Counted from the stretch's first letter, positions 43,540-55,970 are shown. The stretch: DNA of 64,000 bases from Ascidia mentula (GCA_947561715.1 OX387199.1:12033001-12097000), one strand, 5' to 3'. Notes: generated by a model from the letters alone, not told the origin. Program-made: numbers and translations.

Positions 43540-46500
43540 GTGGAAAACGCTAGTACTCCAGTATTGCTTTTGCGGTTGCACAACGTATGTAACTATGCGA
43601 TTTCAGCACTTGTCCATTTTGCAGTATATGACTTTTCGATAAAAAATATTTTTTTTCAGTACAAGCTTTATTATACAGTGGAAAAGGCTGATACTCCAGT
43701 ACTGAGTTTGCGGTTGCACAACGTATGTAACTATGCGATTTCAGCACTTGTCCATTTTGCAGTATATGACTTTTCGATAAAAAATAGTTTTTTTTCTGTA
43801 CAAGCTTTATTATACAGTGGAAAACGATGATACTCCAGTACTGAGTTTGCGGTTGCACAACGTATGTAACTATGCGATTTCAGCACTTGTCCATTTTGCA
43901 GTATATGACTTTTCGATAAAAAATATTTTTTTTTAGTACAAGCTTTATTATACAGTGGAAAACGCTGATACTCCAGTATTGCGTTTGCGGTTGCACAACG
44001 TATGTAACTAAGCGCTTTCAGCACTTGTCCATTTTGCAGTATATGACTTTTCGATAAAAAATATTTTTTTTCAGTACAAGCTTTATTATACAGTGGAAAA
44101 CGCTGATACTCCAGTACTGAGTTTGCGGTTGCACAACGTATGTAACTATGCGCTTTCAGCACTTGTCCATTCTGCAGTATATGACTTTTCGATAAAAAAT
44201 ATTTTTCTTCACTACAAGCTTTATTATGCATTGGAAAACGCTGATACTCCAGTACTGAGTTTGCGGTTGCACAACGTATGTAACCATGCGATTTCAGCAC
44301 TTGTCCATTTTGCAGTATACGACTTTTCGGTAAAAAACTATTTTTTTTCAGTACAAGCTTTATTATACAGTGGAAAACGCTGATACTCCAGTTTTGCGTT
44401 TGCGGTTGCACAACGTATGTAACTATGCGATTTCAGCACTTGTCCATTTTGCAGTATATGACTTTTCGATAAAAAATAGTTTTTTTTCTGTACAAGCTTT
44501 ATTATACAGTGGAAAACGCTGATACTCCAGTACTGAGTTTGCGGTTGCACAACGTATGTAACTATGCGATTTCAGCACTTGTCCATTTTGCAGTATATGA
44601 CTTTTCGATAAAAAATATTTTTTTCATTACAAGCTTTATTATACAGTGGAAAAGGCTGATACTCCAGTATTGCGTTTGCGGTTGCACAACGTATGTAACT
44701 ATGCGCTTTCAGCACTTGTCCATATTGCAGTATATGAATTTTCGATAAAAAATATTTTTTTTCATTACAAGCTTTATTATGAAGTGGAAAACGCTGGTAC
44801 TCCAGTATTGCTTTTGCGGTTGCACAACGTATGTAACCATGCGATTTCAGCACTTGTCCATTTTGCAGTATATGACTTTTCGGTAAAAAATATTTTTTTT
44901 TAGTACAAGCTTTATTATACAGTGGAAAACGCTGGTACTCCAGTATTGCTTTTGCGGTTGCACAACGTATGTAACTATGCGATTTCAGCACTTGTCCATT
45001 TTGCAGTATATGACTTTTCGATAAAAAATAGTTTTTTTCAGTACAAGCTTTATTATACAGTGGAAAACGCTGATACTCCAGTACTGAGTTTGCGGTTGCA
45101 CAACGTATGTAACTATGCGCTTTCAGCACTTGTCCATTTTGCAGTATATGACTTTTCGATAAAAAATATTTTTCTTCAGTACAAGCTTTATTATGCATTG
45201 GAAAACGCTGATACTCCAGTACTGAGTTTGCGGTTGCACAACGTATGTAACCATGCGATTTCAGCACTTGTCCATTTTGCAGTATACGACTTTTCGGTAA
45301 AAAACTATTTTTTTTCAGTACAAGCTTTATTATACAGTGGAAAACGCTGATACTCCAGTTTTGCGTTTGCGGTTGCACAACGTATGTAACTATGCGATTT
45401 CAGCACTTGTCCATTTTGCAGTATATGACTTTTCGATAAAAAATAGTTTTTTTTCTGTACAAGCTTTATTATACAGTGGAAAACGCTGATACTCCAGTAC
45501 TGAGTTTGCGGTTGCACAACGTATGTAACTGTGCGATTTCAGCACTTGTCCATTTTGCAGTATATGACTTTTCGATAAAAAATATTTTTTTCATTACAAG
45601 CTTTATTATACAGTGGAAAAGGCTGATACTCCAGTATTGCGTTTGCGGTTGCACAACGTATGTAACTATGCGCTTTCAGCACTTGTCCATATTGCAGTAT
45701 ATGACTTTTCGATAAAAAATATTTTTTTTCATTACAAGCTTTATTATGAAGTGGAAAACGCTGGTACTCCAGTATTGCTTTTGCGTTTGCACAACGTATG
45801 TAACCATGCGATTTCAGCACTTGTCCATTTTGCAGTATATGACTTTTCGGTAAAAAATATTTTTTTTTAGTACAAGCTTTATTATACAGTGGAAAACGCT
45901 GGTACTCCAGTATTGCTTTTGCGGTTGCACAACGTATGTAACTATGCGATTTCAGCACTTGTCCATTTTGCAGTATATGACTTTTCGATAAAAAATAGTT
46001 TTTTTTCTGTACAAGCTTTATTATACAGTGGAAAACGCTGATACTCCAGTACTGAGTTTGCGGTTGCACAACGTATGTAACTATGCGATTTCAGCACTTG
46101 TCCATTTTGCAGTATATGACTTTTCGACAAAAAATATTTTTTTTCAGTACAAGCTTTATTATACAGTGGAAAACGCTGATACTCCAGTATTGCGTTTGCG
46201 GTTGCACAACGTATGTAACTATGCGCTTTCAGCACTTGTCCATATTGCAGTATTAAACTTTTCGATAAAAAATACTTTTTTTCATTACAAGCTTTATTAT
46301 ACAGTGGAAAACGCTGGTACTCCAGTATTGTTTTTGCGGTTGCACAACGTATGTAACTATGCAATTTCAGCACTTGTCCATTTTGCAGTATATGACTTTT
46401 CGTGGAAAAATATTTTTTTTCATCACAAGCTTTATTATACAGTGGAAAACGCTGATACTCCAGTATTGCGTTTGCGGTTGCACAACGTATGTAACTATGC

Positions 46501-47528
46501 GCTTTCAGCACTTGTCCATATTGCAGTATATGACTTTTCGGTAAAAAATATTTTTTTTCATTACAAGCTTTATTATACAGTGGAAAACGCTGGTACTCCA
46601 GTATTGCTTTTGCGGTTGCACAACGTATGTAACTATGCGATTTCAGCACTTGTCCATTTTGCAGTATATGACTTTTCGATAAAAAATATTTTTTTTCAGT
46701 ACAAGCTTTATTATACAGTGGAAAACGCTGATACTCCAGTTTTGCGTTTGCGGTTGCACAACGTATGTAACTATGCGCTTTCAGCACTTGTCCATATTGC
46801 AGTATATGACTTTTCGGTAAAAAATATTTTTTTTCATTACAAGCTTTATTATACAGTGGAAAACGCTGGTACTCCAGTATTGCTTTTGCGGTTGCACAAC
46901 GTATGTAACTATGCGATTTCAGCACTTGTCCATTTTGCAGTATATGACTTTTCGATAAAAAATAGTTTTTTTTCTGTACAAGCTTTATTATACTGTGGGA
47001 AACGCTGATACTCCAGTACTGAGTTTGCGGTTGCACAACGTATGTAACTATGCGATTTCAGCACTTGACCATTTTGCAGTATATGACTTTTCGATAAAAA
47101 ATATTTTTTTTCAGTACAAGCTTTATTATACAGTGGAAAACGCTGATACTCCAGTATTGCGTTTGCGGTTGCACAACGTATGTAACTATGCGATTTCAGC
47201 ACTTGTCCATTTTGCAGTATATGACTTTTCGATAAAAAATATTTTTTTTCAGTACAAGCTTTATTATACAGTGGAAAACGCTGATACTCCAGTTTTGCGT
47301 TTGCGGTTGCACAACGTATGTAACTATGCGCTTTCAGCACTTGTCCATTTTGCAGTATATGACTTTTCGATAAAAAATATTTTTTTTCAGTACAAGCTTT
47401 ATTATACAGTGGAAAACGCTGATACTCCAGTTTTGCGTTTGCGGTTGCACAACGTATGTAACTATGCGCTTTCAGCACTTGTCCATTTTGCAGTATACGA
47501 CTTTTCGGTAAAAAATATTTTTTTTTAG
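43540..47528 (+). repeat. Third copy of the 29-33 kb satellite block (offset about 14.37 kb)
   Basis: The variant series of 29169-33156 recurs here at 14371-14372 bp, including CGATGATACTCC (29455, 43826), TATGAATTTTCG (44733), CAGTATTAAACTTTTC (46248) and CACTTGACCATTTTG (47063). Some sites agree with the first copy against the second (GCGTTTGCACAACG near 31412 and 45784, not in the copy near 35834). The order of duplication could therefore be reconstructed. Confidence 0.82.
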
Positions 47529-48050
47529 TACAAGCTTTATTATACAGTGGAAAACGCTGGTACTCCAGTATTGCTTTTGCGGTTGCACAACGTATGTAAT
47601 CATGCGATTTCAGCACTTGTCCATTTTGCAGTATATGACTTTTCGATAAAAAATAGTTTTTTTTCTGTACAAGCTTTATTATACCGTGGAAAACGCTGAT
47701 ACTCCAGTTTTGCGTTTGCGGTTGCACAACGTATGTAACTATGCGATTTCAGTACTTGTCCATTTTGCAGTATACGACTTTTCGGTAAAAAATATTTTTT
47801 TTCAGTTCAAGCTTTATTATACAGTGGAAAACGCTGATACTCCAGTTTTGCGTTTGCGGTTGCACAACGTATGTAACTATGCGCTTTCAGCACTTGTCCA
47901 TTTTGCAGTATATGACTTTTCGAAAAAAAATATTTTTTTTTAGTACAAGCTTTATTATACAGTGGAAAACGCTGATACCCCAGTACTGAGTTTGCGGTTG
48001 CACAACGTATGTAACCATGCGATTTCAGCACTTGTCCATTTTGCAGTATA

Positions 48051-48060
48051 CGACTATATG
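48051..48060. repeat. Truncated-monomer junction between array domains A and B
   Basis: After CAGTATACGACTAT the sequence jumps straight to ATGTAACCATGCG, which normally lies about 88 bp further on. Two successive GTAACCATGCG motifs are therefore about 49 bp apart instead of 138. The CGACTAT left of the join is the start of the domain-B variant CGACTATTCGG. Variant composition changes at this point. Confidence 0.85.
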
Positions 48061-51000
48061 TAACCATGCGATTTCAGCACTTGTCCATTTTGCAGTATAT
48101 GACTTTTCGATAAAAAATATTTTTTTTCAGTACAAGCTTTATTATACATTGGAAAACGCTGATACTCCAGTACTGAGTTTGCGGTTGCACAACGTATGTA
48201 ACCATGCGATTTCAGCACTTGTCCATTTTGCAGTATACGACTTTTCGGTAAAAAATATTTTTTTTCAGTACAAGCTTTATTATACAGTGGAAAACGCTGA
48301 TACTCCAGTACTGAGTTTGCGGTTGCACAACGTATGTAACTATGCGATTTCAGCACTTGTCCATTTTGCAGTATATGAATTTTCGATAAAAAATATTTTT
48401 TGTCAGTACAAGCTTTATTATACCGTGGAAAACGCTGATACTCCAGTACTGAGTTTGCGGTTGCACAACGTATGTAACTATGCGATTTCAGCACTTGTCC
48501 ATTTTGCAGTATATGAATTTTCGATAAAAAATATTTTTTGTCAGTACAAGCTTTATTATACAGTGGAAAACGCTGATACTCCAGTACTGAGTTTGCGGTT
48601 GCACAACGTATGTAACCATGCGATTTCAGCACTTGTCCATTTTGCAGTATACGACTATTCGGTAAAAAATATTTTTTTTCAGTACAAGCTTTATTATACA
48701 GTGGAAAACGCTGATACTCCAGTTTTGCGTTTGCGGTTGCACAACGTATGTAACTATGCGCTTTCAGCACTTGTCCATTTTGCAGTATATGACTTTTCGA
48801 TAAAAAATATTTTTTTTCAGTACAAGCTTTATTATACAGTGGAAAACGCTGATACTCCAGTACTGAGTTTGCGGTTGCACAACGTATGTAACCATGCGAT
48901 TTCAGCACTTGTCCATTTTTCAGTATATGACTTTTCGATAAAAAATATTTTTTTTCAGTACAAGCTTTATTATACAGTGGAAAACGCTGATACTCCAGTA
49001 ATGAGTTTGCGGTTGCACAACGTATGTAACTATGCGATTTCAGCACTTGTCCATCTTGCAGTATATGACTTTTCGATAAAAAGTATTTTTTTTCATTACA
49101 AGCTTTATTATACAGTGGAAAACGCTGGTACTCCAGTATTGCTTTTGCGGTTGCACAACGTATTTAACTATGCGATTTCAGCACTTGTCCATTTTGCAGT
49201 ATATAACTTTTCGATAAAAAATATTTTTTTTCAGTACAAGCTTTATTATACAGTGGAAAACGCTGATACTCCAGTATTGCGTTTGCGGTTGCACAACGTA
49301 TGTAACTATGCGATTTCAGCACTTGTCCATTTTGCAGTATATGACTTTTCGATAAAAAATATTTTTTTTCAGTACAAGCTTTATTATACAGTGGAAAACG
49401 CTGATACTCCAGTATTGCGTTTGCGGTTGCACAACGTATGTAACTATGCGCTTTCAGCACTTGTCCATTTTGCAGTATATGACTTTTCGATAAAAAATAT
49501 TTTTTTAGTACAAGCTTTATTATACAGTGGACAACGCTGATACTCCAGTATTGCGTTTGCGGTTGCACAACGTATGTAACTATGCGCTTTCAGCACTTGT
49601 CCATTTTGCAGTATATGACTTTTCGATAAAAAATATTTTTTTTCAGTACAAGCTTTATTATACAGTGGAAAACGCTGATACTCCAGTACTGAGTTTGCGG
49701 TTGCACAACGTATGTAACTATGCGCTTTCAGCACTTGTTCATTTTGCAGTATATGACTTTTCGATAAAAAATATTTTTTTTCAGTACAAGCTTTATTATA
49801 CAGTGGAAAACGCTGATACCCCAGTACTGAGTTTGCGGTTGCACAACGTATGTAACCATGCGATTTCAGCACTTGTCCATTTTGCAGTATACCACTATTC
49901 GGTAAAAAATATTTTTTTTCAGTACAAGCTTTGTTATACAGTGGAAAACGCTGATACTCCAGTTTTGCGTTTGCGGTTGCACAACGTATGTAACTATGCG
50001 CTTTCAGCACTTGTCCATTTTGCAGTATATGACTTTTCGATAAAAAATTTTTTTTTTCAGTACAAGCTTTATTATACAGTGGAAAACGCTGATACTCCAG
50101 TACTGAGGTTGCGGTTGCACAACGTATGTAACTATGCGATTTCAGCACTTGTCCATTTTGCAGTATACGACTTTTCGGTAAAAAATATTTTATTTCAGTA
50201 CAAGCTTTATTATACAGTGGAAAACGCTGGTACTCCAGCATTGCTTTTGCGGTTGCACAACGTATGTAACTATGCGATTTCAGCACTTGTCCATTTTGCA
50301 GTATATGACTTTTCGACAAAAAATAGTTTTTTTTCTGTACAAGCTTTATTATACAGTGGAAAAGGCTGATACTCCAGTATTGCGTTTGCGGTTGCACAAT
50401 GTATGTAACTATGCGATTTCAGCACTTGTCCATTTTGCAGTATATGACTTTTCGATAAAAAATGTTTTTTTTCAGTACAAGCTTTATTATACAGTGGAAA
50501 ACGCTGATACTCCAGTAATGAGTTTGCGGTTGCACAACGTATGTAACTATGCGATTTCAGCACTTGTCCATCTTGCAGTATATGACTTTTCGATAAAAAA
50601 TATTTTTTTTCATTACAAGCTTTATTATACAGTGGAAAACGCTGGTACTCCAGTATTGCTTTTGCGGTTGCACAACGTATGTAACTATGCGATTTCAGCA
50701 CTTGTCCATTTTGCAGTATATGACTTTTCGATAAAAAATATTTTTTTTCAGTACAAGCTTTATTATACAGTGGAAAACGCTGATACTCCAGTATTGCGTT
50801 TGCGGTTGCACAACGTGTGTAACTATGCGATTTCAGCACTTGTCCATTTTGCAGTATATGACTTTTCGATAAAAAATATTTTTTTTCAGTACAAGCTTTA
50901 TTATACAGTGGAAAACGCTGATACTCCAGTATTGCGTTTGCGGTTGCACAACGTATGTAACTATGGGCTTTCAGCACTTGTCCATTTTGCAGTATATGAC

Positions 51001-54000
51001 TTTTCGATAAAAAATATTTTTTTTCAGTACAAGCTTTATTATACAGTGGAAAACGCTGATACTCCAGTATTGCGTTTGCGGTTGCACAACGTATGTAACT
51101 ATGCGCTTTCAGCACTTGTCCATTTTGCAGTATATGACTTTTCGATAAAAAATATTTTTTTTCAGTACAAGCTTTATTATACAGTGGAAAACGCTGATAC
51201 TCCAGTACTGAGTTTGCGGTTGCACAACGTATGTAACCATGCGATTTCAGCACTTGTCCATTTTGCAGTATACGACTTTTCGGTAAAAAATATTTTTTTT
51301 CAGTACAAGCTTTATTATACAGTGGAAAACGCTGATACTCCAGTACTGAGTTTGCGGTTGCACAACGTATGTAACTATGCGATTTCAGCACTTGTCCATT
51401 TTGCAGTATATGAATTTTCGATAAAAAATATTTTTTGTCAGTACAAGCTTTATTATACAGTGGAAAACGCTGATACTCCAGTACTGAGTTTGCGGTTGCA
51501 CAACGTATGTAACTATGCGATTTCAGCACTTGTCCATTTTGCAGTATATGAATTTTCGATAAAAAATATTTTTTGTCAGTACAAGCTTTATTATACAGTG
51601 GAAAACGCTGATACTCCAGTACTGAGTTTGCGGTTGCACAACGTATGTAACCATGCGATTTCAGCACTTGTCCATTTTGCAGTATACGACTATTCGGTAA
51701 AAAATATTTTTTTTCAGTACAAGCTTTATTATACAGTGGAAAACGCTGATACTCCAGTTTTGCGTTTGCGGTTGCACAACGTATGTAACTATGCGCTTTC
51801 AGCACTTGTCCATTTTGCAGTATATGACTTTTCGATAAAAAATATTTTTTTTCAGTACAAGCTTTATTATACAGTGGAAAACGCTGATACTCCAGTACTG
51901 AGTTTGCGGTTGCACAACGTATGTAACCATGCGATTTCAGCACTTGTCCATTTTTCAGTATATGACTTTTCGATAAAAAATATTTTTTTTCACTACAAGC
52001 TTTATTATACAGTGGAAAACGCTGATACTCCAGTAATGAGTTTGCGGTTGCACAACGTATGTAACTATGCGATTTCAGCACTTGTCCATCTTGCAGTATA
52101 TGACTTTTCGATAAAAAATATTTTTTTTCATTACAAGCTTTATTATACAGTGGAAAACGCTGGTACTCCAGTAATGAGTTTGCGGTTGCACAACGTATGT
52201 AACTATGCGATTTCAGCACTTGTCCATCTTGCAGTATATGACTTTTCGATAAAAAATATTTTATTTCAGTACAAGCTTTATTATACAGTGGAAAACGCTG
52301 ATACTCCAGTACTGAGTTTGCGGTTGCACAACGTATGTAACCATGCGATTTCAGCACTTGTCCATTTTGAAGTATACGACTTTTCGGTAAAAAATATATT
52401 TTATTCAGTACAAGCTTTATTATACAGTGGAAAACGCTGATACTCCAGTATTGCGTTTGCGGTTGCACAACGTATGTAACTATGCGCTTTCAGCACTTGT
52501 CCATTTTGCAGTATATGACTTTTCGATAAAAAATAGTTTTTTTCAGTACAAGCTTTATTATACAGTGGAAAACGCTGATACTCCAGTACTGAGTTTGCGG
52601 TTGCACAACGTATGTAACTATGCGCTTTCAGCACTTGTCCATTTTGCAGTATATGACTTTTCGATAAAAAATATTTTTTTTCAGTACAAGCTTTGTTATA
52701 CAGTGGAAAACGCTGATACCCCAGTACTGAGTTTGCGGTTGCACAACGTATGTAACCATGCGATTTCAGCACTTGTCCATTTTGCAGTGCACGACTATTC
52801 GGTAAAAAATATTTTTTTTCAGTACAAGCTTTGTTATACAGTGGAAAACGCTGATACTCCAGTTTTGCGTTTGCGGTTGCACAACGTATGTAACTATGCG
52901 CTTTCAGCACTTGTCCAATTTGCAGTATATGACTTTTCGATAAAAAATATTTTTTTTCAGTACAAGCTTTATTATACAGTGGAAAACGCTGATACTCCAG
53001 TACTGAGTTTGCGGTTGCACAACGTATGTAACTATGTGATTTCAGCACTTGTCCATTTTGCAGTATACCACTTTTCGATAAAAAATATTTTTTTTCAGTA
53101 CAAGCTTTATTATACAGTGGAAAACGCTGATACTCCAGTTTTGCGTTTGCGGTTGCACAACGTATGTAACTATGCGCTTTCAGCACTTGTCCATTTTGCA
53201 GTATATGACTTTTCGATAAAAAATATTTTTTTTTAGTACAAGCTTTATTATACAGTGGAAAACGCTGATATTCCAGTACTGAGTTTGCGGTTGCACAACG
53301 TATGTAACTATGCGCTTTCAGCACTTGTCCATTTTGCAGTATATGACTTTTCGATAAAAAATATTTTTTTTCAGTACAAGCTTTATTATACAGTGGAAAA
53401 CGCTGATACCCCAGTACTGAGTTTGCGGTTGCACAACGTATGTAACCATGCGATTTCAGCACTTGTCCATTTTGCAGTACACGACTATTCGGTAAAAAAT
53501 ATTTTTTTTCAGTACAAGCTTTGTTATACAGTGGAAAACGCTGATACTCCAGTTTTGCGTTTGCGGTTGCACAACGTATGTAACTATGCGATTTCAGCAC
53601 TTGTCCATTTTGCAGTATATGACTTTTCGATAAAAAATATTTTTTTTCAGTACAAGCTTTATTATGCAGTGGAAAACGCTGATACTCCAGTACTGAGTTT
53701 GCGGTGCACAACGTATGTAACTATGCGATTTCAGCACTTGTCCATTTTGCAGTATACGACTTTTCGATAAAAAACATTTTTTTTCAGTACAAGCTTTATT
53801 ATACATTGGAAAACGCTGATACTCCAGTTTTGCGTTTGCGGTTGCACAACGTATGTAACTATGCGCTTTCAGCACTTGTCCATTTTGCAGTATATGACTT
53901 TTCGATAAAAATTTTTTTTTTCAGTACAAGCTTTATTATACAGTGGAAAACGCTGATACTCCAGTACTGAGTTTGCGGTTGCACAACGATGTAACCATGC

Positions 54001-54766
54001 GATTTCAGCACTTGTCCATTTTGCAGTATATGACTTTTCGATAAAAAATATTTTTTTTCAGTACAAGCTTTATTATACAGTGGAAAACGCTGATACTCCA
54101 GTACTGAGTTTGCGGTTGCACAACGTATGTAACCATGCGATTTCAGCACTTGTCCATTTTGCAGTATACGACTATTCGGTAAAAAATATTTTTTTTCAGT
54201 ACAAGCTTTATTATACAGTGGAAAACGCTGATACTCCAGTTTTGCGTTTGCGGTTGCACAACGTATGTAACTATGCGCTTTCAGCACTTGTCCATTTTGC
54301 AGTATATGACTTTTCGATAAAAAATATTTTTTTTCAGTACAAGCTTTATTATACAGTGGAAAACGCTGATACTCCAGTACTGAGTTTGCGGTTGCACAAC
54401 GTATGTAACCATGCGATTTCAGCACTTGTCCATTTTTCAGTATATGACTTTTCGATAAAAAATATTTTTTTTCAGTACAAGCTTTATTATACAGTGGAAA
54501 ACGCTGATACTCCAGTAATGAGTTTGCGGTTGCACAACGTATGTAACTATGCGATTTCAGCACTTGTCCATCTTGCAGTATATGACTTTTCGATAAAAAA
54601 TATTTTTTTTCATTGCAAGCTTTATTATACAGTGGAAAACGCTGGTACTCCAGTATTGCTTTTGCGGTTGCACAACGTATTTAACTATGCGATTTCAGCA
54701 CTTGTCCATTTTGCAGTATATGACTTTTCGATAAAAAATATTTTTTTTCAGTACAAGCTTTATTAT
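48058..54766 (+). repeat. 138-bp satellite array, domain B, left of the insertion
   Basis: About 48 further monomers of the same satellite in the same orientation. They carry a different variant set: CGACTATTCGG (48652, 51688), TTTTTTGTCAGTAC (48534, 51434), CCAGTAATGAG (48995, 50514) and CCATCTTGCAG (49051, 50566), none of which I found in domain A. Monomer length is steadier, mostly 138 bp with a CAGTAC junction, so open frames run longer on both strands. Two monomers close to the insertion carry private 1-bp deletions (about 53705 and 53987). Confidence 0.96.
54753..54766 (+). repeat. Left copy of probable target-site duplication
   Basis: ACAAGCTTTATTAT ends the satellite on the left and reappears at 56057-56070 on the right. 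Because it is ordinary monomer sequence, the repeat fits a target-site duplication of 12-14 bp (the leading AC could belong to the element end). The satellite phase is consistent across the insertion. Confidence 0.75.
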
Positions 54767-54790
54767 GTTTTTGTTGCTGCCAGGCATATT
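54767..54790 (-). other. 24-bp extension beyond the inverted arm
   Basis: These 24 bases lie between the satellite and the start of the inverted repeat and have no partner next to the right arm. Read on the minus strand, they continue the element 3' end beyond the point where the right arm stops. They may be true terminal sequence missing from the right arm, or filler added at integration. Short unpaired end extensions are described for Penelope copies. Confidence 0.5.
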
Positions 54791-55252
54791 GTAACTTAAT
54801 AATCTGTTCTTCTGGCAAAGATAAAACGTAACTTTATTCACCGACGTTTCGCCTGTTATTCAACAAGGCTTCCTCAAGGTAATGGTACAGTGCAGCACAC
54901 AACTAACACCAAAAAACGTGCCAACACGAAAAAGGGGATAACGCTAACACCGCTTGTAAAATCATGTGATGTATAAAAAATGGGCGGGAAAACTACAGTT
55001 ACAGTAAGTTGTTATAGAGCACCGGGAAGTAAACGCACTGTTCCCTATCATTAACACAGCGATTGTTCTTGTGGATGTGGAGCGCTTCTAGGAAGAGGCG
55101 CTTTGTATGGTCCACCTCCTTTTCCAAAACCTTAGCCTTGTCAAAGGCGATCTGATGACCTTTTAAGGCAGCATGCTTGGCTAACGCTGTTTTATTTGCG
55201 TCTTTCGACGCAACGTCGCGGCGGTGCTCCTTAATTCTGGTTTTCAAGGCTC
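54791..55252 (-). repeat. Left inverted arm of the PLE copy (462 bp)
   Basis: This segment is the reverse complement of 55598-56058. It therefore carries, on the minus strand, the last 82 codons of the GIY-YIG region (about 55247 down to 54999) and the 3' untranslated part. The only difference I noticed is one base in an A-run near 54977. The identity stops at 55252/55598, where the unique centre begins. It is not an independent gene. Confidence 0.92.
54839..54878 (-). ncRNA. Second hammerhead-like motif, in the inverted arm
   Basis: Reverse-complement copy of the motif at 55971-56010, with the same core and stem-II hairpin on the minus strand. The two lie in opposite orientation, unlike the direct-repeat arrangement of complete PLE copies, so they could not act together in one transcript in the usual way. 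Confidence 0.35.
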
Positions 55253-55851
55253 ACTTGGTCTCAAGCAAAGAAGATTATTATGAAGAGATCACTATCATCC
55301 GGAATGCGCTAAGGAAAAACGCGTATCCCTCGTGGATATTACGTCGAAGATCGGCCGTCACACACAAAGACCCGACGCCAACCTACGGCACGGTGGTTCT
55401 TCCCTATGTCCCCACACTCACCGAGACTTTGCAGCGAATGCTGACAGATTATGGGATTAAGGTATACATTAGACCCCATACAACACTCCGCAGTTTGGTG
55501 TCGCACCCCATTGTCATGGAGGTAGCGGAACCAAAAGGAGTAGTTTATTCAATTCCATGTGGAGAGTGCGAGGGTGTCTACATCGGGGAAACCGGAAGAG
55601 CCTTGAAAACCAGAATTAAGGAGCACCGCCGCGACGTTGCGTCGAAAGACGCAAATAAAACAGCGTTAGCCAAGCATGCTGCCTTAAAAGGTCATCAGAT
55701 CGCCTTTGACAAGGCTAAGGTTTTGGAAAAGGAGGTGGACCATACAAAGCGCCTCTTCCTAGAAGCGCTCCACATCCACAAGAACAATCGCTGTGTTAAT
55801 GATAGGGAACAGTGCGTTTACTTCCCGGTGCTCTATAACAACTTACTGTAA
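55253..55851 (+). pseudogene. C-terminal fragment of a Penelope-like polyprotein with GIY-YIG endonuclease domain
   Basis: About 199 codons are open to a TAA at 55849-55851. In a full element this region follows the reverse transcriptase and supplies the endonuclease that nicks target DNA to prime reverse transcription in the nucleus. The first part holds a linker with LPYVPTLTETLQRML and IRPHTTLRSLV, resembling the RT-to-endonuclease linker of PLEs. The nuclease domain begins at about 55537 with GVVYSIPC (the GIY-like strand), then CGEC, YIGETGR (the YIG strand, about 55579), KTRIKEH with the conserved Arg and His, HAALKGH, and FLEALHIHKNN with the Glu expected to bind the metal ion. Upstream in-frame codons (55177-55252) belong to the inverted arm, so an ATG at 55177 is not the element's own start. 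No reverse transcriptase motifs are present. Only the 3' end of the gene survives, so it is called a fragment, not a working gene. The domain call is firm; expression is unlikely. Confidence 0.85.
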
Positions 55852-55970
55852 CTGTAGTTTTCCCGCCCATTTTTATACATCACATGATTTTACAAGCGGT
55901 GTTAGCGTTATCCCCTTTTTCGTGTTGGCACGTTTTTTGGTGTTAGTTGTGTGCTGCACTGTACCATTAC

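Larger units (their letters stand above)
1..48057 (+). repeat. 138-bp satellite array, domain A (about 348 monomers)
   Basis: Head-to-tail copies of a monomer of about 138 bp fill this stretch, all in one orientation, with no other sequence between them. Each copy carries ACAAGCTTTATTATACAGTG near its start, the core TTTGCGGTTGCACAACGTAT, then TCAGCACTTGTCCATTTTGC, TATATGACTTTTCG and an A-tract/T-tract. Copies differ by point changes and by the 4-6 bases after the T-tract (CAGTAC, CTGTAC, CATTAC, TAGTAC, CATCAC), with T-tract length varying by 1-2. Variants seen only in this domain include GATAATCC (for example 1410, 5555, 13851), TTCGTGGAAAAAT (526, 4671, 8125) and TATGAAGTGG (2082, 2773). 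The array starts mid-monomer, so it continues to the left. I see no gene in it. A structural satellite of heterochromatin is the natural reading; a centromeric role is inference. Confidence 0.97.

Noticed and set aside
50270-52468. Open frames of about 720-730 codons on both strands as protein-coding genes
   Set aside because: They are the satellite read through: the period is exactly 46 codons, the frames overlap almost fully on opposite strands, start codons recur by period, and no domain or gene structure is visible. The same holds for all other open frames in the satellite.
54999-55247. A separate minus-strand GIY-YIG gene
   Set aside because: It is the inverted arm, an almost exact reverse copy of 55598-55851, not an independent gene.
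55177-55252. ATG at 55177 as the start of the GIY-YIG protein
   Set aside because: These codons are the antisense of the inverted arm. The element's own coding sequence begins at the unique centre, and its true start lies in the missing upstream part.
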